This document shows positions 1-7,631 of a stretch of 64,000 nt of DNA, piece by piece. Numbering within the stretch: position 1 is the stretch's first letter; every line of letters begins with the position of its first letter. Source of the stretch: JAXDAY01 sp034679345. GTDB lineage: Bacteria > Eisenbacteria > RBG-16-71-46 > CAIMUX01 > VGJL01. The notes under the pieces are model-generated. The model did not search any database. It was not told the DNA's origin and saw only the letters and a list, made by a program, of their open reading frames with translations. Both the position numbers and the translations under genes were made by a program. Where the stretch lies: the NCBI GenBank assembly GCA_034679345.1, contig JAXDAY010000004.1, forward strand, positions 219,134 to 283,133. Reading direction: 5' to 3'.

Positions 1-1
1 G

Positions 2-2083
2 AGCGACGCGCGGCTCGACCGCTTCATGGAGCAATCCGTGGCGGGCGCGTTTCGGAGCCGCTGGGACGCCTGGCGCTTCTCGCCCGGCCGCGGGGAAGGG
101 ATCCTGAAGGAGCACCTGGGCGTCGCCAGCTTGGAAGGCTTCGGCTTCCGCGAAGCCGGCCCCGGGATCGGAGCCGCCGCGGCCCTACTCGAGTACGCCC
201 GCGAGCAGAAGCAGTCGCGTCTGAGCCACCTGAACGGCTTGCGACGCATCGAGCCGATGGACGGCCTCATCCTGGACGAGGCTTCGCTGCGCGGCTTGGA
301 GATTCTCGAGCCTCTCCTCGGCGCGAGGGATGCGACGCTCTTCTCTGTCCTCGACTCGACCCGCACCTCGGCGGGACGACGCCGATTGCGCCAGGCCCTC
401 CAGCGTCCCTTCAACGATCCCGGGCCGGCGAACCGACGCCTTGACCGTGTGGAGGCGTGGGTGCTGGACGCCGCATCGCGGGCGCGGACCGCCCAGCTCC
501 TGAGGTCGGTCACCGACCTCGAGAGAATCCTCGCCCGCGCCCACTGCGCCCGCGTGACCCCCCGCGATCTGGGGGGGCTGCGGCAGACTCTTCTCGCGCT
601 TCCCGCGATCCGCAGCCTGCTCGAATCGATCGACGCATGGGAGAAGAAGGAGGCCGAGCTCGACGCAGGCGATCTGGCAGCGATCCTCGACGCCGCGCTG
701 GTCGATTCTCCCCCGGCAAATCTCGCCGAGGGGGGAGTCTTCCGCGATGGTTACGACAAGTCGCTGGATGAGGCGCGCGAAGCGTCGAGCGGGGGGAAGC
801 GCTGGATGGCCGAGCTGGAGGCGCGCGAGCGCGAGGCGACCGGGATCGCCAACCTCAAGGTCGCTTACAATCGGGTCTTCGGCTACTTCATCGAGGTCAG
901 CCGATCTCAGCTCGCCCGGGTGCCGGAGCGGTACACGCGCAAGCAGACCCTCTCGACGGGGGAACGGTTCGTCACGCCGGAGATCAAGGACCATGAGGAG
1001 AGGATCCTGGGCGCCGAGGAGGCGGAGAAGAAGCGCGAGGCGGAGCTCTTCCGCGCGCTCTGCGAACGCGTGACCGCGGCGACAGCGCGTCTGCAGCGGA
1101 TCGCCGATCTCCTCGCCGAGATCGACCTCGTCGTTTCTCTGGCAGAGACCGCCTCGGCAAGCGGCTACGCCCGCCCGCGGCTCGATCGCTCGCGAGCGAT
1201 TCAGATCGAGGAGGGGCGCCATCCGGTCGTGGAGCGCGCGGTCGGAGTGGGGTCGTTCGTCCCCAACGACCTCGACCTCGACGGCGAAGAGCGCCAGATC
1301 GTGATCCTCACCGGCCCCAACATGGCCGGGAAGTCGACGTACCTGCGCCAGATCGGCCTGATCTGCCTCATGGCCCAAGCCGGCTCCTTCGTGCCTGCGA
1401 AGTCGGCGCGCATCGGGATGGCCGATCGGATCTTCACGCGCGTGGGCGCGCACGACGTGCTCTCCCGCGGGCAATCGACCTTCCTGGTCGAGATGATCGA
1501 GACGAGCAACATCCTGCGACACGCCACTTCGGCCAGTCTCGTGCTGATGGATGAGGTCGGCCGCGGCACATCGACCTATGACGGCCTTTCCATCGCCTGG
1601 GCAGTCGCGGAGGCGTTGCGGGAGGCGCCGGAGCGGAGGCCGAGGACGATCTTCGCGACCCACTACCATGAGATGACGCGCCTCGCCGAGTCGGTCGAGG
1701 GATATCTGAACTTGAACGTCCTCGTTCGCGAGTGGGGCGACTCGGTGATCTTCCTGCGGCGGGTCGCCGAGGGCGCCGCGGACCGCAGCTACGGGATCGA
1801 GGTGGCCCGGCTCGCGGGCGTCCCGGACGGCGTCGTCCGCCGGGCGAGCGAGATTCTGCGGGACCTGGAACGGCGCGGCGCGCACGTGATCGAATCGCGC
1901 GCAGCCTCGGCGCAGCGCCTTGATGCGGACCAGCTCTCCCTCTTCGGGTCGCAGGAGCTCGAGTGGCTGCGTGAGGAGCTGGCCGCGATCGAGCCCGATC
2001 GGCTCACTCCGATCGATGCCCTGCAGCGCATTCATGCGTGGGTCCGGCGCATTGACTCCATGCGGGACCAGGGGGTAGATTAG
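2..2083 (+). CDS. mutS: DNA mismatch repair ATPase MutS (5' end outside window)
   Basis: This is the C-terminal part of MutS, which recognises mismatches and, with MutL, starts repair. The frame is open to the left edge, so the start lies outside the window. About 693 residues remain of a family that usually has about 850, so the mismatch-binding domain I and part of the connector are missing from view. Visible parts are the lever/clamp helices, the Walker A motif GPNMAGKST (about residue 430 counted from the Met at 26), the Walker B region LVLMDEVGRGTSTYDG, and the FATHYHEM motif of the ABC-type ATPase. The C-terminal helix-turn-helix region follows. The last codons contain a sigma70-like promoter for the next gene. 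The identification is secure; the length is cut by the window, with no sign of real truncation. Confidence 0.98.
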   Translation, partial: SDARLDRFMEQSVAGAFRSRWDAWRFSPGRGEGILKEHLGVASLEGFGFREAGPGIGAAAALLEYAREQKQSRLSHLNGLRRIEPMDGLILDEASLRGLEILEPLLGARDATLFSVLDSTRTSAGRRRLRQALQRPFNDPGPANRRLDRVEAWVLDAASRARTAQLLRSVTDLERILARAHCARVTPRDLGGLRQTLLALPAIRSLLESIDAWEKKEAELDAGDLAAILDAALVDSPPANLAEGGVFRDGYDKSLDEAREASSGGKRWMAELEAREREATGIANLKVAYNRVFGYFIEVSRSQLARVPERYTRKQTLSTGERFVTPEIKDHEERILGAEEAEKKREAELFRALCERVTAATARLQRIADLLAEIDLVVSLAETASASGYARPRLDRSRAIQIEEGRHPVVERAVGVGSFVPNDLDLDGEERQIVILTGPNMAGKSTYLRQIGLICLMAQAGSFVPAKSARIGMADRIFTRVGAHDVLSRGQSTFLVEMIETSNILRHATSASLVLMDEVGRGTSTYDGLSIAWAVAEALREAPERRPRTIFATHYHEMTRLAESVEGYLNLNVLVREWGDSVIFLRRVAEGAADRSYGIEVARLAGVPDGVVRRASEILRDLERRGAHVIESRAASAQRLDADQLSLFGSQELEWLREELAAIEPDRLTPIDALQRIHAWVRRIDSMRDQGVD
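2052..2081 (+). promoter_or_regulatory. Sigma70-like promoter inside the mutS 3' end
   Basis: TTGACT (2052-2057), an 18-base spacer and TAGATT (2076-2081) match the pattern seen at nine other places in the window. The expected start of transcription is about 2088, almost at the GTG (2090) of the lipoprotein gene, so that message may be nearly leaderless. Confidence 0.55.
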
Positions 2084-2089
2084 ACGCAG

Positions 2090-2530
2090 GTGATCGCCGT
2101 GAGACCGATCCTGCCGATCCTCGGACTCCTCATCGCATTCGCCGGTTGCACCAGCCTCCGGCAGGTACCCCGAAGCGAGCTCAAAGCCGACTCCACCCTC
2201 GAGAAGGTCCGCGTGGCGACCTTTGACGGCTACGAATACCGTTTCGACCGTGTGGAAGTCGACGCGGATACCCTGAACGGCTACTTCACGGTCACCGTCG
2301 AACGCTCGCAGGGGCCTGAGGTCTGGTACGAGGACGAGGCGCGGGTGCACCGGATCCCCACCGCGCAGGTGGCCCGCATCGAGCTGGTCCGCAAGGACCC
2401 GGTGAAGACCGCCTTCTATGGCGCGAGTCTCGCGGCCGCGGGCTATCTGCTCTTCACGCTCGTCGAGGAGCCCTCGCCGGAACCCCGGATCAGCGGTGGC
2501 GGGGGCAAGGGCGGCGGGGTGATCCCCTGA
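2090..2530 (+). CDS. Small predicted lipoprotein
   Basis: A protein of 146 residues with a lipoprotein signal peptide: a short basic start, a hydrophobic run and a lipobox ending in FAGC with the lipidated Cys at residue 20. The mature part (about 125 residues) has an alternating polar/hydrophobic beta-like pattern, then a hydrophobic stretch near residues 105-123 and a Gly/Pro-rich tail. I do not recognise a named family. The start is GTG at 2090; an in-frame GTG at 2099 would also keep the signal peptide. It sits 6 bases after mutS with its own promoter inside mutS. Its stop codon overlaps the probable start of the glycosyltransferase, so the two are probably cotranscribed. Function unknown; location in the cell envelope is inferred from the lipobox. 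Confidence 0.8.
   Translation: MIAVRPILPILGLLIAFAGCTSLRQVPRSELKADSTLEKVRVATFDGYEYRFDRVEVDADTLNGYFTVTVERSQGPEVWYEDEARVHRIPTAQVARIELVRKDPVKTAFYGASLAAAGYLLFTLVEEPSPEPRISGGGGKGGGVIP
2516..2529 (+). promoter_or_regulatory. Strong Shine-Dalgarno before a probable CTG start
   Basis: GGGGTGATC at 2516-2524 is a long complement to the 3' end of 16S rRNA. Its core lies 7 bases before CTG 2527, which is in frame with the glycosyltransferase and overlaps the TGA of the lipoprotein gene. No ATG, GTG or TTG lies in this frame between here and ATG 2593. Confidence 0.45.
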
Positions 2531-3252
2531 TCCAAGCGCCCGAGGGATCCGCGCCGACCGAACGCCTGGATCGCCTCTCCCTCTTCTATCCGATGCACAA
2601 CGAGGAAGGCAACGTCGAGGAGGCGGCGCGCCGCGCCCTCGAGATCCTGCCCCGTTTCGCCTCGCAATTCGAGGTGATCCTGATCGATGACGGATCGAGC
2701 GATCGCACCGGAGAGATCGCGGATCGCATCGCCGCGGGCGATCCTCGGGTCCGCGTCGTTCACCACCCGGCCAACCGAGGCTACGGCGCCGCCCTGAAAA
2801 GCGGGATCGCGGCGAGCCGGAACGAGTGGATCTTCTACACGGATGGCGACAACCAGTTCGACCTGGCCGAGATCGCGCTTCTGCTGCCCCACTGCGGATC
2901 CAATGAGATCGTCACCGGTTACCGCATCGGCCGCTGCGATCCCTTCCATCGACGGGCGAATGCCTGGATCTTCAACCGTGCGATGCGCCTGCTCTTCGGG
3001 CTGCGGTTGCGGGATGCCGACTGCGCCTTCAAGCTCTATCGCGCGTCGATCTTCGATGGGATGGCTCTGATGTCCGAGGGGGCGATGATCGACGTGGAGA
3101 TCCTCGTGCGCGCCCGCCGGATTGGCGCGCGGATCGCCGAGGTCGGGGTCCGCCACTATCCGCGCACCTCGGGCCGGCAGTCCGGCGCCAGTCCGCGCGT
3201 CGTGTTTCGGGCCCTGCGGGAGTTGCTCCGGCTCAGGCGCGTCCTGCGGTGA
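2527..3252 (+). CDS. Family 2 glycosyltransferase (dolichol-phosphate-sugar synthase type)
   Basis: A GT-A glycosyltransferase of the DPM1/GT2 type that moves a sugar from a nucleotide donor to a lipid or other carrier. The N-terminal strand reads SLFYPMHNEEGN, followed by VILIDDGSSDRTGE and, near the middle, YTDGDNQFDL, whose DGD is the metal/nucleotide-binding DXD motif. The C-terminal part carries the conserved HYPRTSGRQSG segment before a basic helix. There is no membrane segment, so it is probably peripheral. The first ATG is at 2593, but that start would cut into the family's first beta strand. The in-frame CTG at 2527 with a good Shine-Dalgarno gives 241 residues and fits better, so the start is uncertain. 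Acceptor unknown. Confidence 0.85.
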   Translation: MIQAPEGSAPTERLDRLSLFYPMHNEEGNVEEAARRALEILPRFASQFEVILIDDGSSDRTGEIADRIAAGDPRVRVVHHPANRGYGAALKSGIAASRNEWIFYTDGDNQFDLAEIALLLPHCGSNEIVTGYRIGRCDPFHRRANAWIFNRAMRLLFGLRLRDADCAFKLYRASIFDGMALMSEGAMIDVEILVRARRIGARIAEVGVRHYPRTSGRQSGASPRVVFRALRELLRLRRVLR

Positions 3253-3278
3253 GAACGCCGACCGCAGGCCCCGTGGCG

Positions 3279-3287
3279 TGCTACGAT
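3279..3287 (+). promoter_or_regulatory. Possible extended -10 promoter upstream of the methyltransferase
   Basis: TGCTACGAT is an extended -10 (TGN-TACGAT) 9 bases before the methyltransferase ATG. The same ten bases, GTGCTACGAT, occur before the outer-membrane protein gene at 33772-33781. No -35 element is visible at either site. Confidence 0.3.
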
Positions 3288-3295
3288 CAGCTACC

Positions 3296-4072
3296 ATGAG
3301 CGAGGGAGATCACGGCCGCGTCGAAAGCGATTGGTACGAGGAGAGCTTCGACGAGTTCTATCCCCTGCTCTACGGGCACCGCGACCTGAACGAAGCGCGC
3401 CGTCTGCTCGATGCTCTGGATCAGACCCTGCCCCCCGGCGCCGGCCTCCTGCTCGACCTCGGATGCGGCCCTGGCAGGCACCTGCGCGCCCTGGCCGAGT
3501 CGCGATACGCGCCGATCGGTCTTGATCTCTCCAGACCGTTGCTCCAGAGGGCTCGGCGCGCGAGTCCCGGGGTTCCCTTGGTTCGCGGGGATATGAGGAG
3601 GCTTCCCTTCCGGCGTCGTTCGTTCGTCCGCGTCCTGATGCTCTTCACGACCTTCGGCTACTTCCGCACCCGCGAGGAGGACGCCTCCGTCCTTCAGGGA
3701 ATCGCAGAGATCCTCGCCGACGGGGGAACGCTCGTTCTCGATTTCGTCAACGCCCCTCGGCTGCGGCGGCGGCTGGTGCCGCGCTCCGGACGGCTGGTCA
3801 ATGGAATCGTCGTCGTGGAGCGACGCTGGTTCGAGCCCGGAGGGGACTTCCTGTTCAAGGAAACGCGCGTCGGCCCGCTGCCGGACGGACGAACGCGCAC
3901 GTATCGCGAGCGGGTTCGTCTCTACGAGCCCGCGGAGCTCGAGCGGATGCTCCAGGCGGCGGGCTTCGAGCTTCAGGTCCGCTTCGGGGATTACGACGGC
4001 CGGCCCTACAAGCGTCGCGAGTCGGAGAGGTGGATCGCCCTCGCAGCGCGATCCGGGAGGGAAGAGGATTGA
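3296..4072 (+). CDS. Class I SAM-dependent methyltransferase
   Basis: A 258-residue Rossmann-type methyltransferase. Motif I reads LLLDLGCGPGRHLRAL (about residues 48-63), then the acidic end of strand 2 in IGLDLSRPLL and motif III/IV in RGDMRRLPFRRRSFVRVL. A loop with TTFGYF and the strand LVLDFVNAP follow, as in small-molecule methyltransferases. The start is ATG 3296; the open frame upstream of it overlaps the glycosyltransferase and looks non-coding. Its TGA overlaps the TTG start of bshC, so it is translationally coupled to bacillithiol synthesis. Whether it acts in that pathway is unknown: no methylated bacillithiol step is established, and the substrate cannot be read from the sequence. 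Confidence 0.85.
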   Translation: MSEGDHGRVESDWYEESFDEFYPLLYGHRDLNEARRLLDALDQTLPPGAGLLLDLGCGPGRHLRALAESRYAPIGLDLSRPLLQRARRASPGVPLVRGDMRRLPFRRRSFVRVLMLFTTFGYFRTREEDASVLQGIAEILADGGTLVLDFVNAPRLRRRLVPRSGRLVNGIVVVERRWFEPGGDFLFKETRVGPLPDGRTRTYRERVRLYEPAELERMLQAAGFELQVRFGDYDGRPYKRRESERWIALAARSGREED

Positions 4073-5568
4073 AGCTTCTAGGACTCCAACCGACGGCGGG
4101 CCTTCCGTTGCCCGAGCCGCCCGCGGCCCGGGACGCGCGCCCGGGGCTCTTGCTCGAGGATCCGGAAGGGTATGCGCGCCTGGTGCGGCACCTCTGCGGA
4201 GGCGAGCGGCGCCTCGAGGCGTGGGTCGAGCCGCTCGCGTCGGGACGCGCTCGGGTCATCTTGACCGGCCAGCAGCCTGCCCTCCTTGGCGGACCGCTCT
4301 ACACGCTCTACAAGACCGCGACGGCGATCGCCGCGGCGCGCCGGATGCGCCGCCAGGGGCTCGGCGCGGTGGCGGCCTTCTACTGCGTCGGCGACGACAC
4401 CGACTACGACGAGGTCGCCTCGATCGCTTGGCCCGTCCCCGGACGGGCTCCTGCGAGGGTCAAGGACGAGCCGGGACATTCAGGAGAGCGCATCGGGTCG
4501 CTCTCGGCGCAGAGGATGCGGCCGGCGCTCGAGCGGCTGCGCGGCGATTGGCCGGCGGCGGAAGCGCTCCTCGGCCGCCTCGAAGGAATGCTGGCCGATC
4601 CCGCGGTCCGCGACTGGTCGGACTTCCTCCGAAGCCTGCTCGCCTCGCTCTTTCCCGACGAGCCCCTGGTCTTCATCGATGGGAACGATCCTTTCGTGAT
4701 CGAGGCGGTGCAGCCCTGGCTGCGCCGGATCGTATCGATGCGGGAAGAGATCTCCGCGCGCCTCGACTCCGAGGCCGAGCGTCTCCGCGCGAACGGGATC
4801 GAACCCTCGCTCTCCGCCGCTGAAGGGCGACGGGCGCTCTTCCTCCTGGAGGGGGAATCGAGGCGCGCCCTCGAGCCGGAGGAAGCTCCGCCCGAGGGAT
4901 CCCTGCTTCTCCCCAACGTCGTCGTGCGACCGGCGATGCAGGAGTTCCTCCTGCCCGTGGAGCGGGTCGTCTGCGGGGAGGGGGAGATCCGGTACCGCTC
5001 GCAGCTCGGCCCCATCCACGAGATGCTCGGCGCGCCGGCGGCTCCGCTCATGCGTCGCTTCGCGGCCACGCTCTTCCCCCGTCCCTGGGGGGTCGAGGCG
5101 GGAATGGCGGAGGCGCAGTCGGCCGTTGCGGACCCAGACGCCTTTCTCGAGACATGGGCGCGACGGCGGCGCGATCGCGCGGTGCAGGATCGGATCGACG
5201 AGTCGATGGGCGAACTTCGTACAGGGCTCGAGAGGCTGCGATCGGCGCTCTCCGGGCTCGACCGCGGCCTCGATGAGATCGCGGCCTCGGCCGCCGGCAA
5301 GATCGACTTCCAGCTGAAGCGGATCGAGGAGGCGATGATCTCCAAATCGCGCAGTCTGCTCTACCGGAGCTTCCCCGACCTGGCCCAGTTGCGGGAGTTG
5401 CTCCTTCCCCGCGGTCGTCCCCAGGAGCGTGTCTTCTCGCTGTTGACCCCGGCGCTCTGGGAGAGAGACACGGGGATGCGAAGTCTCGAATCGGTGGTCG
5501 ATCTCTGGCTCGAGCGGGGAAGCGTGGAGCACGCGCTGATCGCCATGGGTAGCGAGGAGGAGCAATGA
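4069..5568 (+). CDS. bshC: Putative cysteine ligase BshC (bacillithiol synthesis)
   Basis: BshC is the proposed last enzyme of bacillithiol synthesis, adding cysteine to GlcN-malate. The family signature VILTGQQPALLGGPLYTLYK is near residues 62-81, followed by AFYCVGDDTDYDEVASI, which resembles the nucleotidyl-transferase-like HxGH-variant core. A long helical region follows, and a coiled-coil segment (about residues 390-430) typical of BshC lies near the C-terminus. The chosen start is TTG 4069, preceded by GGGAGG at 4055-4060 with 8-base spacing and overlapping the methyltransferase stop; GTG 4030 is an alternative. It has 499 residues against about 540 in Bacillus. Its last four bases overlap bshA. 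No BshB deacetylase gene is nearby. Confidence 0.93.
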   Translation: MKLLGLQPTAGLPLPEPPAARDARPGLLLEDPEGYARLVRHLCGGERRLEAWVEPLASGRARVILTGQQPALLGGPLYTLYKTATAIAAARRMRRQGLGAVAAFYCVGDDTDYDEVASIAWPVPGRAPARVKDEPGHSGERIGSLSAQRMRPALERLRGDWPAAEALLGRLEGMLADPAVRDWSDFLRSLLASLFPDEPLVFIDGNDPFVIEAVQPWLRRIVSMREEISARLDSEAERLRANGIEPSLSAAEGRRALFLLEGESRRALEPEEAPPEGSLLLPNVVVRPAMQEFLLPVERVVCGEGEIRYRSQLGPIHEMLGAPAAPLMRRFAATLFPRPWGVEAGMAEAQSAVADPDAFLETWARRRRDRAVQDRIDESMGELRTGLERLRSALSGLDRGLDEIAASAAGKIDFQLKRIEEAMISKSRSLLYRSFPDLAQLRELLLPRGRPQERVFSLLTPALWERDTGMRSLESVVDLWLERGSVEHALIAMGSEEEQ

Positions 5569-6692
5569 GTCGTCGCATCAAGGTCGGCATGGTCTGCTAT
5601 CCGAGCCATGGAGGCAGCGGCATCGTCGCGACGGAGCTCGGCCTCGCCCTCGCCGCGAAAGGATGCGAGGTGCACTTCATCAGCTATGCCCCGCCCGTCC
5701 GTCTGAAGGGATACGCGGAGAACGTGCAGTTCCACCAAGTCTTCACCGACAACTACCCGGTGTTTCATCACCCCCCCTACACGCTCAGCCTGGCGTCGAA
5801 GATCGTCGAGGTCGCCGAGCTCCACGATCTCGACCTCGTCCACGCGCACTACGCCGTGCCGCATGCGACCTGCGCTCTGTTGGCGCGGCAGATGCTCGAA
5901 GACCGCAGCCTCAAGACGGTGACGACGCTCCACGGCACCGACATCACCCTGGTGGGGGTCCAGCCCTCGTTTCACACGGTCGTGCGTTTCTCGATCCAGC
6001 AGAGCGATGGCGTCACCGTCGTTTCCCGATGGTTGCTCGAGCGGACAATCGAGGCCTTCGGCCTCGGCCGAGACATCGAGGTGATCCCGAACTTCGTCGA
6101 CACGCAGCGCTTCGCGCCACGACGGCGCGCCTTCGACGGACCCTTCATCACGCCGGAGCGGAAAGTGATCATGCACGCGAGCAACTTCCGCAAGGTGAAG
6201 AACATCCCCGGGGTGATCGGGGTCTTCCGCAACATATGCGAAGCGGTTCCCTCGAATCTCGTGCTGGTCGGCGAAGGTCCAGAGATCGCGCATGCGCGGG
6301 AGCTGGTTCGACTCCACGGCCTCGATCGGGACGTCTATTTCCTCGGCATCCAGGACGCGATCGAGGAGCTCTTCCCCTGCGTGGATCTGCTCCTGCTTCC
6401 CAGCGAGCACGAGAGCTTCGGCCTCGTCGCGCTCGAAGCGATGTCCTGCGGCGTGCCGGTGATCGCCACCGACCGCGGAGGGACGCGCGAGGTCGTCGAG
6501 TCCGGCGTGACGGGCTTCCTGTCCGATCCTTCCGACCATCAGGGGATGGCCCGCTGGGCGATCGATCTGCTCCGCGACCCGGGACGGTGGACCGAGGTTT
6601 CCCGGGCTGCGCGCGCCCGCGCAGTGCAGGGCTTCGACGAGAGCCGGATCGTCGATCGCTATCTCGCATACTACGAGTCGATCCTCGGCTGA
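5565..6692 (+). CDS. bshA: N-acetyl-alpha-D-glucosaminyl L-malate synthase BshA
   Basis: A GT4 (GT-B fold) glycosyltransferase that joins UDP-GlcNAc and L-malate in the first step of bacillithiol synthesis. Typical BshA segments are visible: MVCYPSHGGSGIVATELG at the N-terminus, HFISYAPPVRL, HAHYAVPHA and TTLHGTDITLVG. In the C-terminal domain MHASNFRKVKN and LLLPSEHESFGLVALEAMSCG carry the nucleotide-sugar-binding EX7E motif. It has 375 residues, the normal length. ATG overlaps the bshC stop (ATGA), so bshC and bshA are coupled. The gene ends facing pgeF, with a strong hairpin between the two. Confidence 0.97.
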   Translation: MSRRIKVGMVCYPSHGGSGIVATELGLALAAKGCEVHFISYAPPVRLKGYAENVQFHQVFTDNYPVFHHPPYTLSLASKIVEVAELHDLDLVHAHYAVPHATCALLARQMLEDRSLKTVTTLHGTDITLVGVQPSFHTVVRFSIQQSDGVTVVSRWLLERTIEAFGLGRDIEVIPNFVDTQRFAPRRRAFDGPFITPERKVIMHASNFRKVKNIPGVIGVFRNICEAVPSNLVLVGEGPEIAHARELVRLHGLDRDVYFLGIQDAIEELFPCVDLLLLPSEHESFGLVALEAMSCGVPVIATDRGGTREVVESGVTGFLSDPSDHQGMARWAIDLLRDPGRWTEVSRAARARAVQGFDESRIVDRYLAYYESILG

Positions 6693-6712
6693 GCCCCGCG
6701 CACAGAACCACA

Positions 6713-6745
6713 GACCCCGCCTGGAGGTCCGGGCCTCGCGGGGTC
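6713..6745. terminator. Hairpin between convergent bshA and pgeF
   Basis: GACCCCGC (6713-6720) pairs with GCGGGGTC (6738-6745), and the inner GAGG/CCTC (6724-6727/6734-6737) extends the stem. It lies between two convergent stop codons but has no T-run on either strand. It may act as a shared 3' barrier or with a termination factor. Confidence 0.45.
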
Positions 6746-6777
6746 GGGACGCGAGCGACCCGTTCGAGGCGGGGAGG

Positions 6778-7533
6778 TCAGTCGGGAAGCCAGATCACGG
6801 CCGCCATGCGGCCTGACCGGGGGCCGTCGCGGCGATAGGAGAATAGGATCGCCGGATTGCAGGAGGTGCAGAGCCGCGATCTTTCGAGCGAGCCGGATAC
6901 GACGCCCGCGGCAAGCAGATCCATCTCGATGGCCCCGCCGAGATCGAGGTGCGCCACGCCGTGGCGGCGCGTGATCCACTCGGAAGCGAAGCGAGCGGCG
7001 ACGTCATCGCCGACCGGATAGCAGCAGGATCCGATGCCGGGCCCGATCCATGCTCGCATGCCGGAGGTCGGCGTGCCGGATCGCAGCGCGAGCAAGCGCG
7101 CGAGGACGCCGACCGCCCCGGCTGCCGTCCCCCTCCAGCCGCAGTGCAGAAGGCCGATCCAGTTACCCGCCTCGACGAAAACCGCATAGCAGTCGGCCAC
7201 CGTGAGCCAGAGGGGAAGGCCCCGAACCGACGTGGCAAGACCGTCGACGCCGCGGTACACGCCCGGCCGCTCCACGACGGCGCACCGGTCTCCATGGGCG
7301 AGGTAGGCCCGGGCCGGCTCTCCGGGCAGCCCGATCGCGCGGGCGAGTCGCGACTCGTTCTCGTCGACTCGGTCCAGGAAGTCACCCGCGCTACGTCCCA
7401 GGTTCAGCGTATCGTACGGGGGAGGGCTGACGCCGCCACGTCGCAAGCTCAATGCGGAAAATGATTTATGGAAAAAACCAGGTGGGGGAGTCAACCACTC
7501 GATCTCGGCGACTTTCCGGACGACGATTCCCAT
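6778..7533 (-). CDS. pgeF: Laccase-domain purine nucleoside phosphorylase / PgeF-type protein
   Basis: A member of the YfiH/YlmD (DUF152, Cu-oxidase_4) family. Members act as purine nucleoside phosphorylases or deaminases, or edit peptidoglycan precursors (PgeF in E. coli). The three metal-binding residues of the family are visible: His in YLAHGDRCA, Cys in TVADCYAVF and His in LLHCGWRGT. The downstream segments WIGPGIGSCCYPVG and SRLCTSCN also match. The chosen start is ATG 7533 (251 residues); the open frame continues 24 codons further up but that part looks like leader DNA. A promoter with TTGACT/TAGGCT predicts transcription starting at about 7535, so the message would be leaderless. Divergent from the histidine kinase. 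Confidence 0.92.
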   Translation of the reverse strand: MGIVVRKVAEIEWLTPPPGFFHKSFSALSLRRGGVSPPPYDTLNLGRSAGDFLDRVDENESRLARAIGLPGEPARAYLAHGDRCAVVERPGVYRGVDGLATSVRGLPLWLTVADCYAVFVEAGNWIGLLHCGWRGTAAGAVGVLARLLALRSGTPTSGMRAWIGPGIGSCCYPVGDDVAARFASEWITRRHGVAHLDLGGAIEMDLLAAGVVSGSLERSRLCTSCNPAILFSYRRDGPRSGRMAAVIWLPD

Positions 7534-7541
7534 GCGGCGGG

Positions 7542-7571
7542 AGCCTAGGATGGGACCGCGACCGCAGTCAA
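7542..7571 (-). promoter_or_regulatory. Sigma70-like promoter for pgeF
   Basis: On the minus strand TTGACT (7571-7566), an 18-base spacer and TAGGCT (7547-7542). The -10 ends 8 bases before the ATG at 7533, so transcription would begin within a few bases of the start codon. Confidence 0.6.
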
Positions 7572-7631
7572 TCACGCGAGATTCCGGATTCAGCCGACCC
7601 GGCAAACGTCCGAAATATAAGCAGAAGCACC

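Noticed and set aside
185..2350. Long open frames antisense to mutS, and similar ones antisense to 60-62 kb and other genes
   Set aside because: In DNA this GC-rich, the complementary frame of a real gene stays open for long stretches. These frames lack recognisable motifs and ribosome sites and lie entirely over well-identified genes.
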